Assembly: GCA_964353875.1 (NCBI GenBank)
Contig: CAYGXU010000040.1
Span: 1 to 26,349 of the forward strand
Source of the DNA: MGNI01 sp964353875
GTDB taxonomy: Bacteria > Chloroflexota > Anaerolineae > Anaerolineales > E44-bin32
Direction: 5' to 3'
Length of the DNA stretch: 26,349 nt
Of the stretch, positions 15,947 through 24,666 are shown piece after piece. The notes under the pieces are model-generated. The model ran no database searches, had not been told where the DNA came from, and worked only from the letters and a program-made list of their open reading frames with translations. The position numbers and the translations under genes are program-made. Every line of letters starts with the position of its first letter. Position 1 is the first letter of the stretch.

Positions 15947-16477
15947 TTATCCATCATCCATGATGCTGATTTCCTGAATCTCCACTCCCTTCAGTTCCGT
16001 CCCACATCGCCGCATAACCCTGCCCAGCTTAATTTCAACCTCCCTAGCGATCTGCCTGCGGTTCATGCGCAGGTCTTCATAGTACATGTCCGCCAGCGTT
16101 TTTCTCAATACGGTGCAAATCATGCCTTTCGCAGCGGCCTCTAAATTGACAACTTGAAGCACGCTCTGCGTCGGGTCGATGATCTGGAAGCGCCAGGTCA
16201 AATCGACGGCGACTCGCATTTTATCCTTGGTCATAACATTCTCGGAAATCTCGCGCGCCTGCTCGCGCATGTCTACTTTCAGCGCGTTTTCGATGAAGGG
16301 AATCAGGATGACCAAACCCGGACCTCGAGCGCCAACGCATCTTCCCAATCTGAAAATGACCAGGCGCTGATACTCAGGCACCCTGCGAATAGCGATGAAT
16401 AGCAGAGCCAAGGAGAGAGGGATCAAAAACGATATGCAAAAAAGCTCCGGTTCAGCCGCAAGGGGATTTGTATCCAT
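15947..16477 (-). CDS. Short slipin-like SPFH protein, C-terminally truncated
   Basis: 176 residues from ATG at 16477; GTG at 16495 is an alternative, and both have poor ribosome sites. One N-terminal membrane span (about 14-31, FLIPLSLALLFIAI) is followed by RRVPEYQRLVIFRLGRCVGARGPG, then LIPFIENALKVDMREQ, VMTKDKMRVAVDLTWRF and VLRKTLADMYYEDLRMNRRQI. This is the classic stomatin/slipin core. It ends soon after LKGVEIQEISIMDDG, where relatives continue with 50-100 residues of coiled coil and oligomerisation helix. The downstream sequence does not continue the family in another frame that I could see. It may be a natural short form or a truncation. It is a different type from the SPFH protein at 10273-11235, which lacks the span but has the coiled coil. 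Confidence 0.83.
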   Translation of the reverse strand: MDTNPLAAEPELFCISFLIPLSLALLFIAIRRVPEYQRLVIFRLGRCVGARGPGLVILIPFIENALKVDMREQAREISENVMTKDKMRVAVDLTWRFQIIDPTQSVLQVVNLEAAAKGMICTVLRKTLADMYYEDLRMNRRQIAREVEIKLGRVMRRCGTELKGVEIQEISIMDDG

Positions 16478-16944
16478 GCTCAAACTCAATTCCACGAGAT
16501 AGGAAGCTTATCAACCTTGGCGTTAAAGCGAAAGAGCGCATCGCCATGACTCAATCGGTATCCGGATTCTAGTTCTTAACCGAAGGAGCACAAGCAGGTT
16601 GACTAATACCTGTCCCCATATGCGCCTTTTAGAGATTTTCCCGAAATGGCCTTCGGTGACCCAAAATGGGGAATAGCGAGGTAAGACCGGGCAAATCAAC
16701 CAGCGTTTGATATTGCGCTTTGATATTCAGGAGGTCATAGAAATCGGCCTGAGCAATGATGCGTCCCGGAAATTCGCGCCCTTTTGCGTGATTTGCATCA
16801 AGAAAACAATGGCCACAGCTGACGCATCCGTTCATGAACTCTGAAAACGATTGAGTCAAAGGTGTGCCTATCCAAAAGGACCATTTTATTGTAGAAATAT
16901 CCGGCAATGATCGCTGAAGATGATCATCCATCGGGAGGGAAGCC
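16478..16944. other. Gene-free stretch containing repeat copy A
   Basis: 467 bases between divergent genes. Other than the repeat at 16609-16772 and the GGGAGGGA ribosome site at about 16931-16939 for the next gene, nothing is supported. A 112-codon minus frame here (16629-16967) contains the repeat and lacks a ribosome site. Confidence 0.5.
16609..16772 (+). repeat. Dispersed repeat, copy A
   Basis: About 164 bases resembling 24790-24955 in the same orientation. The best-kept part is TAGAAATCGGCCTGAGCAAT at 16738-16757, identical in both copies, with GGTAAGA and GCGTTTG blocks in register to its left. It lies in a gene-free stretch. On the minus strand both copies read an uninterrupted 30-35 codons sharing IAQADFY and LP-LT. 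Confidence 0.65.
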
Positions 16945-17982
16945 ATGCTGAAACGCATAGGCGTCATTATAAAGAGATATGTCGTCGCTTCGATATGGGT
17001 TTATTACACGCTTCTTTTGGTATGGACCTTTTTTCATATCCTCACGGGGGATCGTTATCCTATTTTTGCCCTCCTGAATCTGATTGCGCATTTCTTTTTC
17101 CTGCCTCTGCCGATCGTCGCGTTGATGGCGATACTCACCAAGCGGCGTGAATTATGGCTGGGATTGGGGCTAAGCATGCTGGTCTTCGGGATTCTATGGG
17201 GAAGGCTTTTTCTCCCCAAGAATACAAACAGCGATTATGCTCAACCCAAGCTGGTGGTGATGACCTACAACGTGTTTGCCGAGAATTCCGATGTCGAGCC
17301 GCAAGTCGCCTTGATCCGCCAGGTCGATGCGGATGTGGTCTTCCTCCAGGAGCTGCATACCCGTTTGGCAGAATCCATTGAAAATGAGCTCGGTGAAATC
17401 TACCCATACCGGGTCCTTGATCCGGTGGACAATGCCACCGGGATTGGGACGATCAGCAAATTCCCGATCGTCCTGACGGAGGAGCGCTTGCCTTTAAATT
17501 GGGTTGGCACGCCGCAAATCCTAGAGCTGGGTTGGGAGGGGCGGGAGGTGATCCTGTTCAACTTCCATATGTGGGCGACGGGGTTGGCGCGGCTAAATGT
17601 CGTCGAAATGAACTTTCGCGCTCGGGAAGCGCAGGCCCTGTATTTGCTTGATTTTGCCCGTACCGCATCATGGGAAAATCCCGTGATCGTGGCGGGCGAT
17701 GCCAATTCGACCTCGCTCAGCGATGTCCATCGCATGCTCAGGAAGGATTTGGTGGATTCCTGGATGGAAGCGGGATTTGGGATGGGCCATACCTATCCTG
17801 GTCGAAATACCTCGGGCGAAGGCTCGCCGCAGATCTACGGCATCCCCGTCCTGCGCTGGCTGGCGCGGATTGACTATGTGTTTCATTCCGATCAGCTTCG
17901 AGCGGTCAGCGCTTCGCTGGCGCCCTATGATGGGGTGTCGGATCATCGAGCGGTGGTCGTGACACTCGTGCCAAGGGAGTGA
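16945..17982 (+). CDS. Membrane-anchored endonuclease/exonuclease/phosphatase family protein
   Basis: 345 residues. Three membrane spans (about 13-33, 40-65, 70-90) precede a complete EEP fold, the metal-dependent phosphodiesterase fold of exonuclease III, DNase I and sphingomyelinase. The catalytic set is visible: MTYNVF (Asn109), VVFLQELH (Glu136), FNFHMWATG (His208), IVAGDANST (Asp252, Asn254), ARIDYVFHS (Asp310) and VSDHRAV (Asp333, His334). With three N-terminal spans the active domain is probably outside the cell, as in the YafD/ElsH-like membrane group, which suggests a lipid or extracellular nucleic-acid phosphodiester substrate rather than genomic DNA. GGGAGGGA lies 5-7 bases before the ATG. 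The gene is transcribed alone and followed by a possible hairpin. Confidence 0.9.
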   Translation: MLKRIGVIIKRYVVASIWVYYTLLLVWTFFHILTGDRYPIFALLNLIAHFFFLPLPIVALMAILTKRRELWLGLGLSMLVFGILWGRLFLPKNTNSDYAQPKLVVMTYNVFAENSDVEPQVALIRQVDADVVFLQELHTRLAESIENELGEIYPYRVLDPVDNATGIGTISKFPIVLTEERLPLNWVGTPQILELGWEGREVILFNFHMWATGLARLNVVEMNFRAREAQALYLLDFARTASWENPVIVAGDANSTSLSDVHRMLRKDLVDSWMEAGFGMGHTYPGRNTSGEGSPQIYGIPVLRWLARIDYVFHSDQLRAVSASLAPYDGVSDHRAVVVTLVPRE

Positions 17983-18009
17983 TCCGCTATTCCTCGTTGA
18001 AGTGGCCTC

Positions 18010-18045
18010 AAGAACGTAGGGCGATATTCCACTCTCGCCGTTCTT
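18010..18045 (+). terminator. Possible terminator hairpin after the EEP gene
   Basis: AAGAACG (18010-18016) pairs with CGTTCTT (18039-18045), with an inner GCGA/TCGC pair extending the stem across a small bulge. The tail is ATCTTGCC, only moderately T-rich, so termination strength is uncertain. Confidence 0.4.
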
Positions 18046-18067
18046 ATCTTGCCAGCCCTTTCATGAT

Positions 18068-18254
18068 GTCATCCTGAGGAGCCCTTCGACTTCGCCCTTC
18101 GACAGGCTCAGGACAAGCTCAGGATAAACTCCGCGACGAAGGATCTCTGAGACGTGACTTTAATCCGATTCATCTCAGGGATTCTTCGCTGCGCTCAGAA
18201 TGACATGCCTCCTTGTATTGGCCTGTAGCGAGGGGCGACGAAGAATCCCTGAGA
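18068..18254. repeat. Composite intergenic repeat (CTTCGACAGGCTCAGGA type)
   Basis: GTCATCCTGAG (18068-18078) faces CTCAGAATGAC (18194-18204) as outer inverted ends. Inside are CCTTCGAC words, GGCTCAGGACAAGCTCAGGA (18106-18125) and CGACGAAGGATCTCTGAGA. A perfect 16-bp inverted pair, TCTCAGGGATTCTTCG (18173-18188) and CGAAGAATCCCTGAGA (18239-18254), overlaps the right end, as if two copies were joined head to head. No transposase frame is inside, so it is MITE- or REP-like. A shorter relative lies at 13708-13799. Confidence 0.8.
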
Positions 18255-18328
18255 GGCGTCAATCAAAAGGATCATTTAAGGGGATCCTCGTCATCAATGC
18301 GATTGGCGGGTAGGAAAACCGTCCCCAA

Positions 18329-19261
18329 CTAGAACTGCACCTGCCTCTTTGCGAAATAGCTGTTAACTGTATGTTCTAGGCGATTTTTCACCGGCATCAG
18401 CACCGCGATCACGACTGCGATCGAGATGAGATGCATGACGGTCGAATGCTCGCCCACAAGTTTGCTAAAATAAGTTGCCAATAGATGCTCAGAGAAGCTG
18501 AAGATGAAAATCACAAGGGCGGCCAAAATGGAATAGATGGTCCCCATCTTAACGATGACGGTGATATCAAATAACCGATCTTTGATAATCGCAATCCCGA
18601 TCAAAGCCGCAAAGACGTCGTTGAGCGCCATCCCGAAAGGAAGCAGCACAGGATTGTCCACACCGTACAAGGCGATGACCTTGACCATTGCCAACCCAAG
18701 GGCGACAAAGCCAGCCGAAATATAGAGCATATGGCGACGGGTGACCGGCGAAGGCTCTTTTTTGTAGGCGCGTAATAAAAAGTAAATCGATGCGCCAATG
18801 GTGAAGTAATACAACGGGATACTCGGAAGGATGCCTAGGAGCAGTTTTTCATCCGGACGGAAGAGGTTCCCCCAACGGTAATGATAAACGCCGGAGATCT
18901 TTCCCAACGACCCGGACGCCATGATGATAAAACTGAGAACACTTATGACCCAAAGCGCGGCCGTGGTTTTCTTTTTTACCTGGCCGAGATAGGCGCCCGT
19001 AAAGTGGTAGAACAAGACAGAGAAGAAAATCCCTGGGACACTGATCAGATAGCCATAAATGGCGAGTTCGCTTTCGTGGGTATTTCGAATCATGATAAGG
19101 AAGGTGCCGAAATCCCAAACCGCACAAAGGAAAAGAATGGTCGCAAAGAGATAATGATAAAGCTTTCTTCCGCGCAGGAGGATTAGGACCATGATGGTGA
19201 TGTCTAAAAGGAACCCCAAGAAGGAGGTAATCGAAGTTATGATCACAGTTGTTGATGGCAT
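18329..19261 (-). CDS. Stand-alone 7TM sensory protein resembling histidine-kinase N-termini
   Basis: 310 residues from ATG at 19261, chosen because GGAGGG is 5 bases upstream; a longer frame begins at 19285. It has about eight to nine hydrophobic spans across the whole length. The order of spans, and the segment ALNDVFAALIGIAIIKDRLFDITVIVKMGTIYS, resemble the multi-span N-terminal sensor found in many histidine kinases and adenylate or diguanylate cyclases. In those proteins the last span is followed by GAF, HisKA or catalytic domains. Here the protein stops at NRLEHTVNSYFAKRQVQF, just where such a domain would begin. No kinase or response regulator is next to it. It may be a truncated sensor, or it may signal through a partner encoded elsewhere. 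Confidence 0.72.
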   Translation of the reverse strand: MPSTTVIITSITSFLGFLLDITIMVLILLRGRKLYHYLFATILFLCAVWDFGTFLIMIRNTHESELAIYGYLISVPGIFFSVLFYHFTGAYLGQVKKKTTAALWVISVLSFIIMASGSLGKISGVYHYRWGNLFRPDEKLLLGILPSIPLYYFTIGASIYFLLRAYKKEPSPVTRRHMLYISAGFVALGLAMVKVIALYGVDNPVLLPFGMALNDVFAALIGIAIIKDRLFDITVIVKMGTIYSILAALVIFIFSFSEHLLATYFSKLVGEHSTVMHLISIAVVIAVLMPVKNRLEHTVNSYFAKRQVQF

Positions 19262-19745
19262 TTGTCCCTCCTGTCTGGCGATCATCAGAGGCGTGGACGG
19301 ATCTCACCTGGGAAGGTCACGATGCAATTCGTTTCAGCGCTGCCTTCTTTTGTGCCGAGACTCAGGGGAAGATCTGACAAAACAGGAAACCCAGATGAAG
19401 TTCGAAAAGAGATGGAAGGCAAATAAGGCAAAGTATGGATTGAGATGAATCCCTTCTCAATTCTAGCTGACCGGAGAGCCCGACATATGAAGCATAGCAC
19501 AAGAAGAAAACAATGCAAGAAATAAGGTGTGAAGCGTAAGCAGCCGACCAAAAAGAAGCCAAAATTCGCATTCTTTAACGATCGGAAGAACTAAGCTTTA
19601 TTTCCTGCCAGGTCATGCCCGACCGGGTTTCGGATTACTCCGCCATGTTTGCCGAAATTGAATTGATCAGCGCTCCGTAAGGCTTTTACATTGAAAACTG
19701 AAAAGATGAGGGGTAGCAGACAACCCACCCATAGGTATGTTTACG
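19262..19745. other. Gene-free stretch
   Basis: 484 bases between the 7TM protein and the aminotransferase, both on the minus strand. It should contain the 7TM promoter. No RNA gene or repeat is recognised; short plus and minus frames here have no ribosome sites. Confidence 0.45.
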
Positions 19746-20999
19746 TCATTCGTCATCATCTGGCCATAGCGGCTCGTCGGGCATCCCCCTGGCGAGATCA
19801 GGGACCTGCACAGCCTCGGGACCCGCGTCGAGTAGTTCTCCCAAGGCATCCCGAAAGCCCAGTAATTCCTGCTCGGTGTTGTAGAAGCCGGTGCTGACAC
19901 GCAGGCAGTAAGGTTTGTGAGAGATGCTACGAATGAGATAACCGCGTTCGATCAGGGCGCGCACCAATCCGGCCATCCTTTGGGGGGACCAGCCGAGTGG
20001 GACGAAATTGACCAACCCGGCTTGCCGTTCTTGAGGTGTGATGATTCGTACATTGCCCAAGTCCTCCAGGATCTCACGGCATCGATTAGCCAGGGATGCA
20101 ATCCGTGCATAAGCCCAGCATGGGCCAACTGTCTCCTGAAACCAATGGAGAGAGGTCAATTGGCCGATGATACTCGGCCGGTAGATGCCAATGGCATGAA
20201 AACGGGCTGCGCCGGGCATGGGTTCAAAGTGTCCCTGCCAATCGTGACGCTCAAATGCACTATAACCGACATAGGTGGGCAATAGCTCACTCAGCCGATC
20301 GGGGCGGACATACAGGGCGCCGGTTCCTTCGGGTCCACAGAGCCATTTTTGGCCGGAGATGGAATAGAAATCAACCTCGAGCGCCCCCAGATCCAATTCA
20401 AAAGCGCCTGCCGATTGCGCGCCATCTACAGAAACCATGATGCCGCGGTCATGAGCGAATTGAATGATGTCTCTCAGTGGAAAACGAGCGCCGCTTGAGT
20501 AGGATACATGAGAGAGGACCAGGAGACGGGTGCGCGGGCTAAAGGCGCGTTCAATGATGGGCAGTGGGTCGGGCCCCATCCCCACATCAGCAAAACGTAA
20601 GGCGACCCCTCTTCGCATTTGAACTGCATAGAGTGGGTATAATCCGCCCTCATGCTCGATCGTGGTGGTGACAATTTCATCGCCCGCTTGCCACTCGATC
20701 CCCCAGGTGATGATGTTCATCCCCTCGGTGGTGTTATGGGTCAAGGCGATGGAGTCAGGATCGACCTTCAGGAGTTGGCCCAAAGCCGCGCGGGTCTGCG
20801 TGATCTGCTCCTGGAAGGCGATGTAATCGGCCACATTAGCTCGACCGACTTCCAATTCATGTCTGGCTGCCTCTGCCATCGCTTTGGCGACCACCACGGG
20901 CAACGGCCCACAAGTGCCGGTATTGAGGAAGGCGACCTGCTTGACCGCCGGCAATTGATTGCGGAGTTGAGTGAGTTTTTCGGTGTCATCGTTCGGCAT
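19746..20999 (-). CDS. Class V aminotransferase-fold PLP enzyme (cysteine desulfurase/epimerase-like)
   Basis: 417 residues from ATG at 20999 (AAGGAG 7 bases upstream); a longer frame to 21062 lacks support. It is a cytosolic PLP enzyme of the class V fold. Seen are FLNTGTCGPLP (about 24-34), ALTHNTTEGMN (85-95), TTTIEHEGGLYP (111-122), SHVSYSSGARFPL (163-175), VDGAQSAGAFELDL (191-204) and YSISGQKWLCGPEGTGALYV. Asp192 should bind the pyridine nitrogen and Lys218 should hold the cofactor. Relatives include cysteine desulfurases, isopenicillin N epimerase and ergothioneine lyase EgtE. The mobile loop Cys of NifS-type enzymes is not evident, so sulfur mobilisation for Fe-S clusters is less likely. 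No iscU, suf or egt gene is nearby, so the reaction is undefined. The end is acidic (WPDDDE). Confidence 0.9.
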   Translation of the reverse strand: MPNDDTEKLTQLRNQLPAVKQVAFLNTGTCGPLPVVVAKAMAEAARHELEVGRANVADYIAFQEQITQTRAALGQLLKVDPDSIALTHNTTEGMNIITWGIEWQAGDEIVTTTIEHEGGLYPLYAVQMRRGVALRFADVGMGPDPLPIIERAFSPRTRLLVLSHVSYSSGARFPLRDIIQFAHDRGIMVSVDGAQSAGAFELDLGALEVDFYSISGQKWLCGPEGTGALYVRPDRLSELLPTYVGYSAFERHDWQGHFEPMPGAARFHAIGIYRPSIIGQLTSLHWFQETVGPCWAYARIASLANRCREILEDLGNVRIITPQERQAGLVNFVPLGWSPQRMAGLVRALIERGYLIRSISHKPYCLRVSTGFYNTEQELLGFRDALGELLDAGPEAVQVPDLARGMPDEPLWPDDDE

Positions 21000-21233
21000 A
21001 AGATGCTCCTTGATTGAGATAGCTGTTTGAATGGCGATTAAAGATTGGCCGGTTAGCAGCAAATCGCAATCTGGGATGTCGACATCGGATGGGATATTTC
21101 TTTGAGGATAAGTTTAAAGGATGAGCGAAGGGATTGGTAGTGCTGCCAGGGACTGATTCTTCCTGTGAGTCATTCCTGCTTGCACAATCCTTCTCCGATT
21201 TTATTGATCTGGGGCGACGAAGGCCTAGGAATT

Positions 21234-23333
21234 TCACTGCGCCTGTAATACTGCAGTCTCCAGATTCCAGAAAATGACCGAATGATCAAATCCGCTGGTA
21301 ATGAGGGTATTTCCATCAGGAGAGAATTTCAGCAGGGAGATCTCACCGATGTGACCCTCAAGCGTGCCGAACAATTCTAGGGTTGCGACATCCCACAGGA
21401 AAATTTTCCCATGGGTCGTGGTTGCGAGGGTTTTCCCATCTGGGGAGAAGGCAAGGCTCAAAACATAACTGGATTGGTTGCGTGCATTTAGGCGTTCTCC
21501 ACTGGCCACGTCCCAAAGGATGAAGGAGTAATCGGTCCCTCCGGTTGCGATCGTGGTACTGTCAGGGGAGAAGGCAACTTGTACAGAAGGCGAATGATGA
21601 CCGCGCAGCGTCCGAAGCAACTCTCGCTGCCCTATATCGAATAAATGCACTGCGCCATTCTGATCCGAGACGGCGAGGATATGTCCGTCCGGTGAGAAGA
21701 CGACAGCACTATGGAAGCTGATCTCAATATTGGAGAAGGTGTGGATTTGTGTACCATTGGCCGTATCCCATAAAATAACGCTGTTCCCTCCGCTTGGAGC
21801 AGCCAGGATCGATCCATCCGGGGAGATGGCAAGACCGATCGAGAAAGTCCATGGCCGTTGAAAGGCATGGAGAGTGTCGCCTGCAGTCACATCCCATAGT
21901 CGGATTTCGTCATTGCAGGTTGGATAAGTAGCAGCGATGACCATCCCATCGTTTGAAAGCACAGCTCCTCCAATCTCGGCAATGCAATTCTCCTGATCAG
22001 GCCTCAGTGCCGCGAAGACCGAGAAGCCATCCCACGAAGGAGGAACACTCCAAAGGATCATTGGGCTATCTGAACCTGGACTGATAGAAACCATGATCGG
22101 TCCTTGAGGGGTGAATATTGCGTCGAGGGTATGCCAGTTTTGGGTCTGAAGATTGCGCTTTTTTAGTCCAGTTGCCACATCCCACGCAATCAATGCGCTG
22201 TTTTCCGAGCCATGGGCAGAATAGAGAGTAGATCCATCAGGGGAAAAAGCGAGGCCTTCAATGCTCCCAGAATGACTAACGATGGCATGACTTAATTGCT
22301 GGCTGGTAATCCGCCAGATGTAAATATTTCCATCGTCTGTCCCGAGCGCCAAAGCTTCGCCATCCGGAGAAAAAATCACATCCTTCACAAAACCGTACTG
22401 AACCGATTCCAGCGTGCATATCTGTCTGCCGGTATTTACATCCCAAAGTGTTACGGGCGAAGTCCCTAATGCCAGGGTTAATCCATCAGGAGAGAAGGCA
22501 ATTGATGAGGCGTAATCAGTTTCTATTTTACGGATTCTCTCCCCATTATGTGCATCCCATAATCCTAGGTATTGGGAACTGATAGCAAGGAGTTCCCCAT
22601 CCGGCGAAAACGCCAGTCTCCCAAGGAATAGGTTATTCAGGGTAAAGGCAAAAGCGCTTTCTCCACTTTCCAGATCCCACAGGAGAGCCGTACCATCGTT
22701 TGAGGCGGAGGCCAATTTCCTTCCATCTGGAGAGAAGGTAATATACACGAAGAAAGCATGGCCAATGAGGGTCTGTACCTGCTTTCCTGTCTCGAGGTCC
22801 CATAAGATGATTCCACCATCGCTAAGGCCGGCAGCCAATAAGCTTCCATTGGGTGAAAATGCAACGCAGGATACGGTGGCTTGAGTCTGGAAGAACCATG
22901 TTTCCTCAAATGAATCTGCTTCGTACACCCAAACGCCAAGCGAACTGCCAATGGCCAGCTCGCTCCCGCTGGAGGAGAGGACGAGATCGGTAAATACGCC
23001 CTTTCCTTTGATCATCAACCGGGCGCTGCTTGAATGCCCCAGATATAAATCCGGAAGGGGAATTGTGGTGGGCTCTGAGGTTGGCTGCGGGAATAATTCT
23101 AATGTTGACGTGGGCTGTTCTTTTCTCGCTGTTGGCCATGGAGTTGGCCACAATATTACCGACGAGCGCGGAGTCGGGGAAAATGTGGCAGGCGTCACTG
23201 GAAAGGGGGATGAGCCGAGATAAGCTTCGTCTGCAATATTGGAAGTAGCACTTATGCAAGCGGTCAGGGTGATTCCCGGCAATGATAGGAAAGCGATAAC
23301 GAGGAGATTCCTAAAAAGTGGATTTTTGCTCAT
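21234..23333 (-). CDS. Lipoprotein with 14 WD40 repeats
   Basis: 699 residues. The signal peptide ends in a lipobox, LTAC, with Cys26 as the lipidated residue, so the protein should be tethered outside the cell. Residues 27-95 are a Thr/Pro/Ser linker (VTPATFSPTPR, PTPWPTARKEQPTSTLE). From about 100 to the end I count 14 blade signatures of the form SPDG..LA followed by LWD. The first (LSSSGSELAIG) and a few others (FTPQGPIMV, LSNDGMVIAAT) are degenerate. Fourteen blades suggests two seven-bladed propellers, normally platforms for protein binding. GAGG lies close before the ATG. No adjacent enzyme is fused, unlike many bacterial WD40 proteins joined to kinases or caspase-like domains. A single isolated WD40 fragment lies at 25121-25303. 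Confidence 0.93.
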   Translation of the reverse strand: MSKNPLFRNLLVIAFLSLPGITLTACISATSNIADEAYLGSSPFPVTPATFSPTPRSSVILWPTPWPTARKEQPTSTLELFPQPTSEPTTIPLPDLYLGHSSSARLMIKGKGVFTDLVLSSSGSELAIGSSLGVWVYEADSFEETWFFQTQATVSCVAFSPNGSLLAAGLSDGGIILWDLETGKQVQTLIGHAFFVYITFSPDGRKLASASNDGTALLWDLESGESAFAFTLNNLFLGRLAFSPDGELLAISSQYLGLWDAHNGERIRKIETDYASSIAFSPDGLTLALGTSPVTLWDVNTGRQICTLESVQYGFVKDVIFSPDGEALALGTDDGNIYIWRITSQQLSHAIVSHSGSIEGLAFSPDGSTLYSAHGSENSALIAWDVATGLKKRNLQTQNWHTLDAIFTPQGPIMVSISPGSDSPMILWSVPPSWDGFSVFAALRPDQENCIAEIGGAVLSNDGMVIAATYPTCNDEIRLWDVTAGDTLHAFQRPWTFSIGLAISPDGSILAAPSGGNSVILWDTANGTQIHTFSNIEISFHSAVVFSPDGHILAVSDQNGAVHLFDIGQRELLRTLRGHHSPSVQVAFSPDSTTIATGGTDYSFILWDVASGERLNARNQSSYVLSLAFSPDGKTLATTTHGKIFLWDVATLELFGTLEGHIGEISLLKFSPDGNTLITSGFDHSVIFWNLETAVLQAQ

Positions 23334-24468
23334 ATCCTCTTATGACCATGCATCATTCTCGATATTTAACTATCCCGGATAATTAAATAGCATTGTTCTT
23401 CAGGTATGTATGTTTGTCCACTGCCATTTAGTCTACTCCGATTTAATGGCTCTCGCTATTAGGCGGCAAAGGCAATCTTGTGGCGGTAAAGAGCATATTC
23501 GTCGTTGCGCCAACAATCTTGTCCCATAAAAAGTGACTTTATCCTCTGCCACTCAACAATCAGCAATACGTGATATATTTCACAATCATATTCCCCACGC
23601 GGAAAATGCACTCCAATTTTCTATGTTGTGATAAAGACCTTTTTAATTCAGACGAAAATCACTCTAATATGGTTCCCGGACCTGAATACGAAAGCATAAG
23701 TCCCGCACTTCTATTGGCAAAGGTCTTCGGATCCGCCTATTGCTCCAACAGGCTCTCAAAGCCAATATTGTTGAGAAGGATCGCGGTAATGGCGGAATAT
23801 CCGCACCTGAAAATCCTTGGCGTGTCTGGCAATCATCGTTCCCCGAGGGAAGCTCCGCATGTAAAGCTTCCCTCATATCACTGCATACGATCCATCAGTC
23901 CAGACGATCTCCTTTGCTGTCCCGTGGGCGAGGAACTTGCCCCGCGACTGTCCACCTTGCGATCCTGGGCTGATCACGGCGAATCGCTGTTTTGATCACG
24001 TCTGTTCATTGCTCGATGATAATAACGCTTTACTGGCTGTCACCGACCGGTTCAGACTACCCAGCAGCATCTGGATCTCCCCTAAATTCATCCTCAAGAT
24101 GGGCTTTCCCTAACTGCCAAGAAGATCTGACATCAACACGCGTTTTGACCAGCCCCAATCTTTTTAAACACTTGAATGGATTGAGCTGGGCTGACCCAGA
24201 TTTGATAATAAAGCCGCCAGATGGGTTAATGAACTTGCAATAGAACTAGCTACGTTATTGGTTTTCAATGAGACAATTTCATATCCCATGTGCATGACGC
24301 CGCCAACTGGGATACAGGGTTGAACATCGAGCACAAATTTGATGTATGTTCTATGGCATGAAGCAGATCGGCTATCTGATTAGTGTGGTGAGTGAGAATA
24401 ATGTGGATAACGATGAACAGGTATTTCCCGTTTTGGATCGGCACACGGCCAACCTATCCCGGCAACCC
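23334..24468. other. Longest gene-free stretch
   Basis: 1135 bases between the WD40 lipoprotein and the zinc-ribbon gene. Frames up to 141 codons exist but none has a ribosome site and a family pattern. A 22-codon minus frame near 23464-23532 (MGQDCWRNDEYALYRHK) might be a gene scrap. I see no tRNA, terminator or repeat. The composition does not differ obviously from coding flanks, so decayed genes are possible. Confidence 0.45.
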
Positions 24469-24666
24469 TCAGGTGCTTGTGGTGCAGGAGGCGGAGGAGA
24501 AGTCGCTCCCCGGGCTGGAGGATCTGGTCCCGAAAAGTGAAATCTTCTTCTGGACCGATTTGCTCCTGCAATGAGGGCAGTGGACTTCCTTCTCGCTGGA
24601 GACGCTCAGGGTCAGTTCCTCAAAAGCCTCACCGCAGCTGCTACATTGATACTCATAAATCGGCAT
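24469..24666 (-). CDS. FmdB-type small zinc-ribbon protein
   Basis: 65 residues, beginning MPIYEYQCSSCGEAFE, which is the hallmark of the FmdB/CxxC_CxxC_SSSS family. Cys8-x2-Cys11 and Cys30-x2-Cys33 (VHCPHCRS) would hold one zinc ion. The rest is a Ser/Gly-rich tail, also usual. Proteins of this family were first seen near formamidase and formylmethanofuran genes, but most are of unknown, probably regulatory, function. The ribosome site is weak (GAAGAAGAG). The gene stands alone between two gene-poor stretches. Confidence 0.92.
   Translation of the reverse strand: MPIYEYQCSSCGEAFEELTLSVSSEKEVHCPHCRSKSVQKKISLFGTRSSSPGSDFSSASCTTST

Larger units (their letters stand above)
17983..18328. other. 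Convergent intergenic stretch filled by repeats
   Basis: 346 bases between facing genes; more than half is the composite repeat and its inverted extension, plus a possible hairpin at 18010-18045. No gene seen. Confidence 0.55.

Noticed and set aside
16629..16967. 112-codon minus-strand frame containing repeat copy A
   Set aside because: It starts inside the opposite EEP gene and has no ribosome site; only the repeat part recurs elsewhere, so it is listed as a repeat rather than a gene.
23464..23532. Small minus-strand frame reading MGQDCWRNDEYALYRHK
   Set aside because: Only 22 codons and no recognised family. It looks protein-like but could not be tied to a transposase or other gene from sequence alone.
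23570..23995. 141-codon plus-strand frame in the gene-poor segment
   Set aside because: No ribosome site, low-information sequence and no conserved motif.
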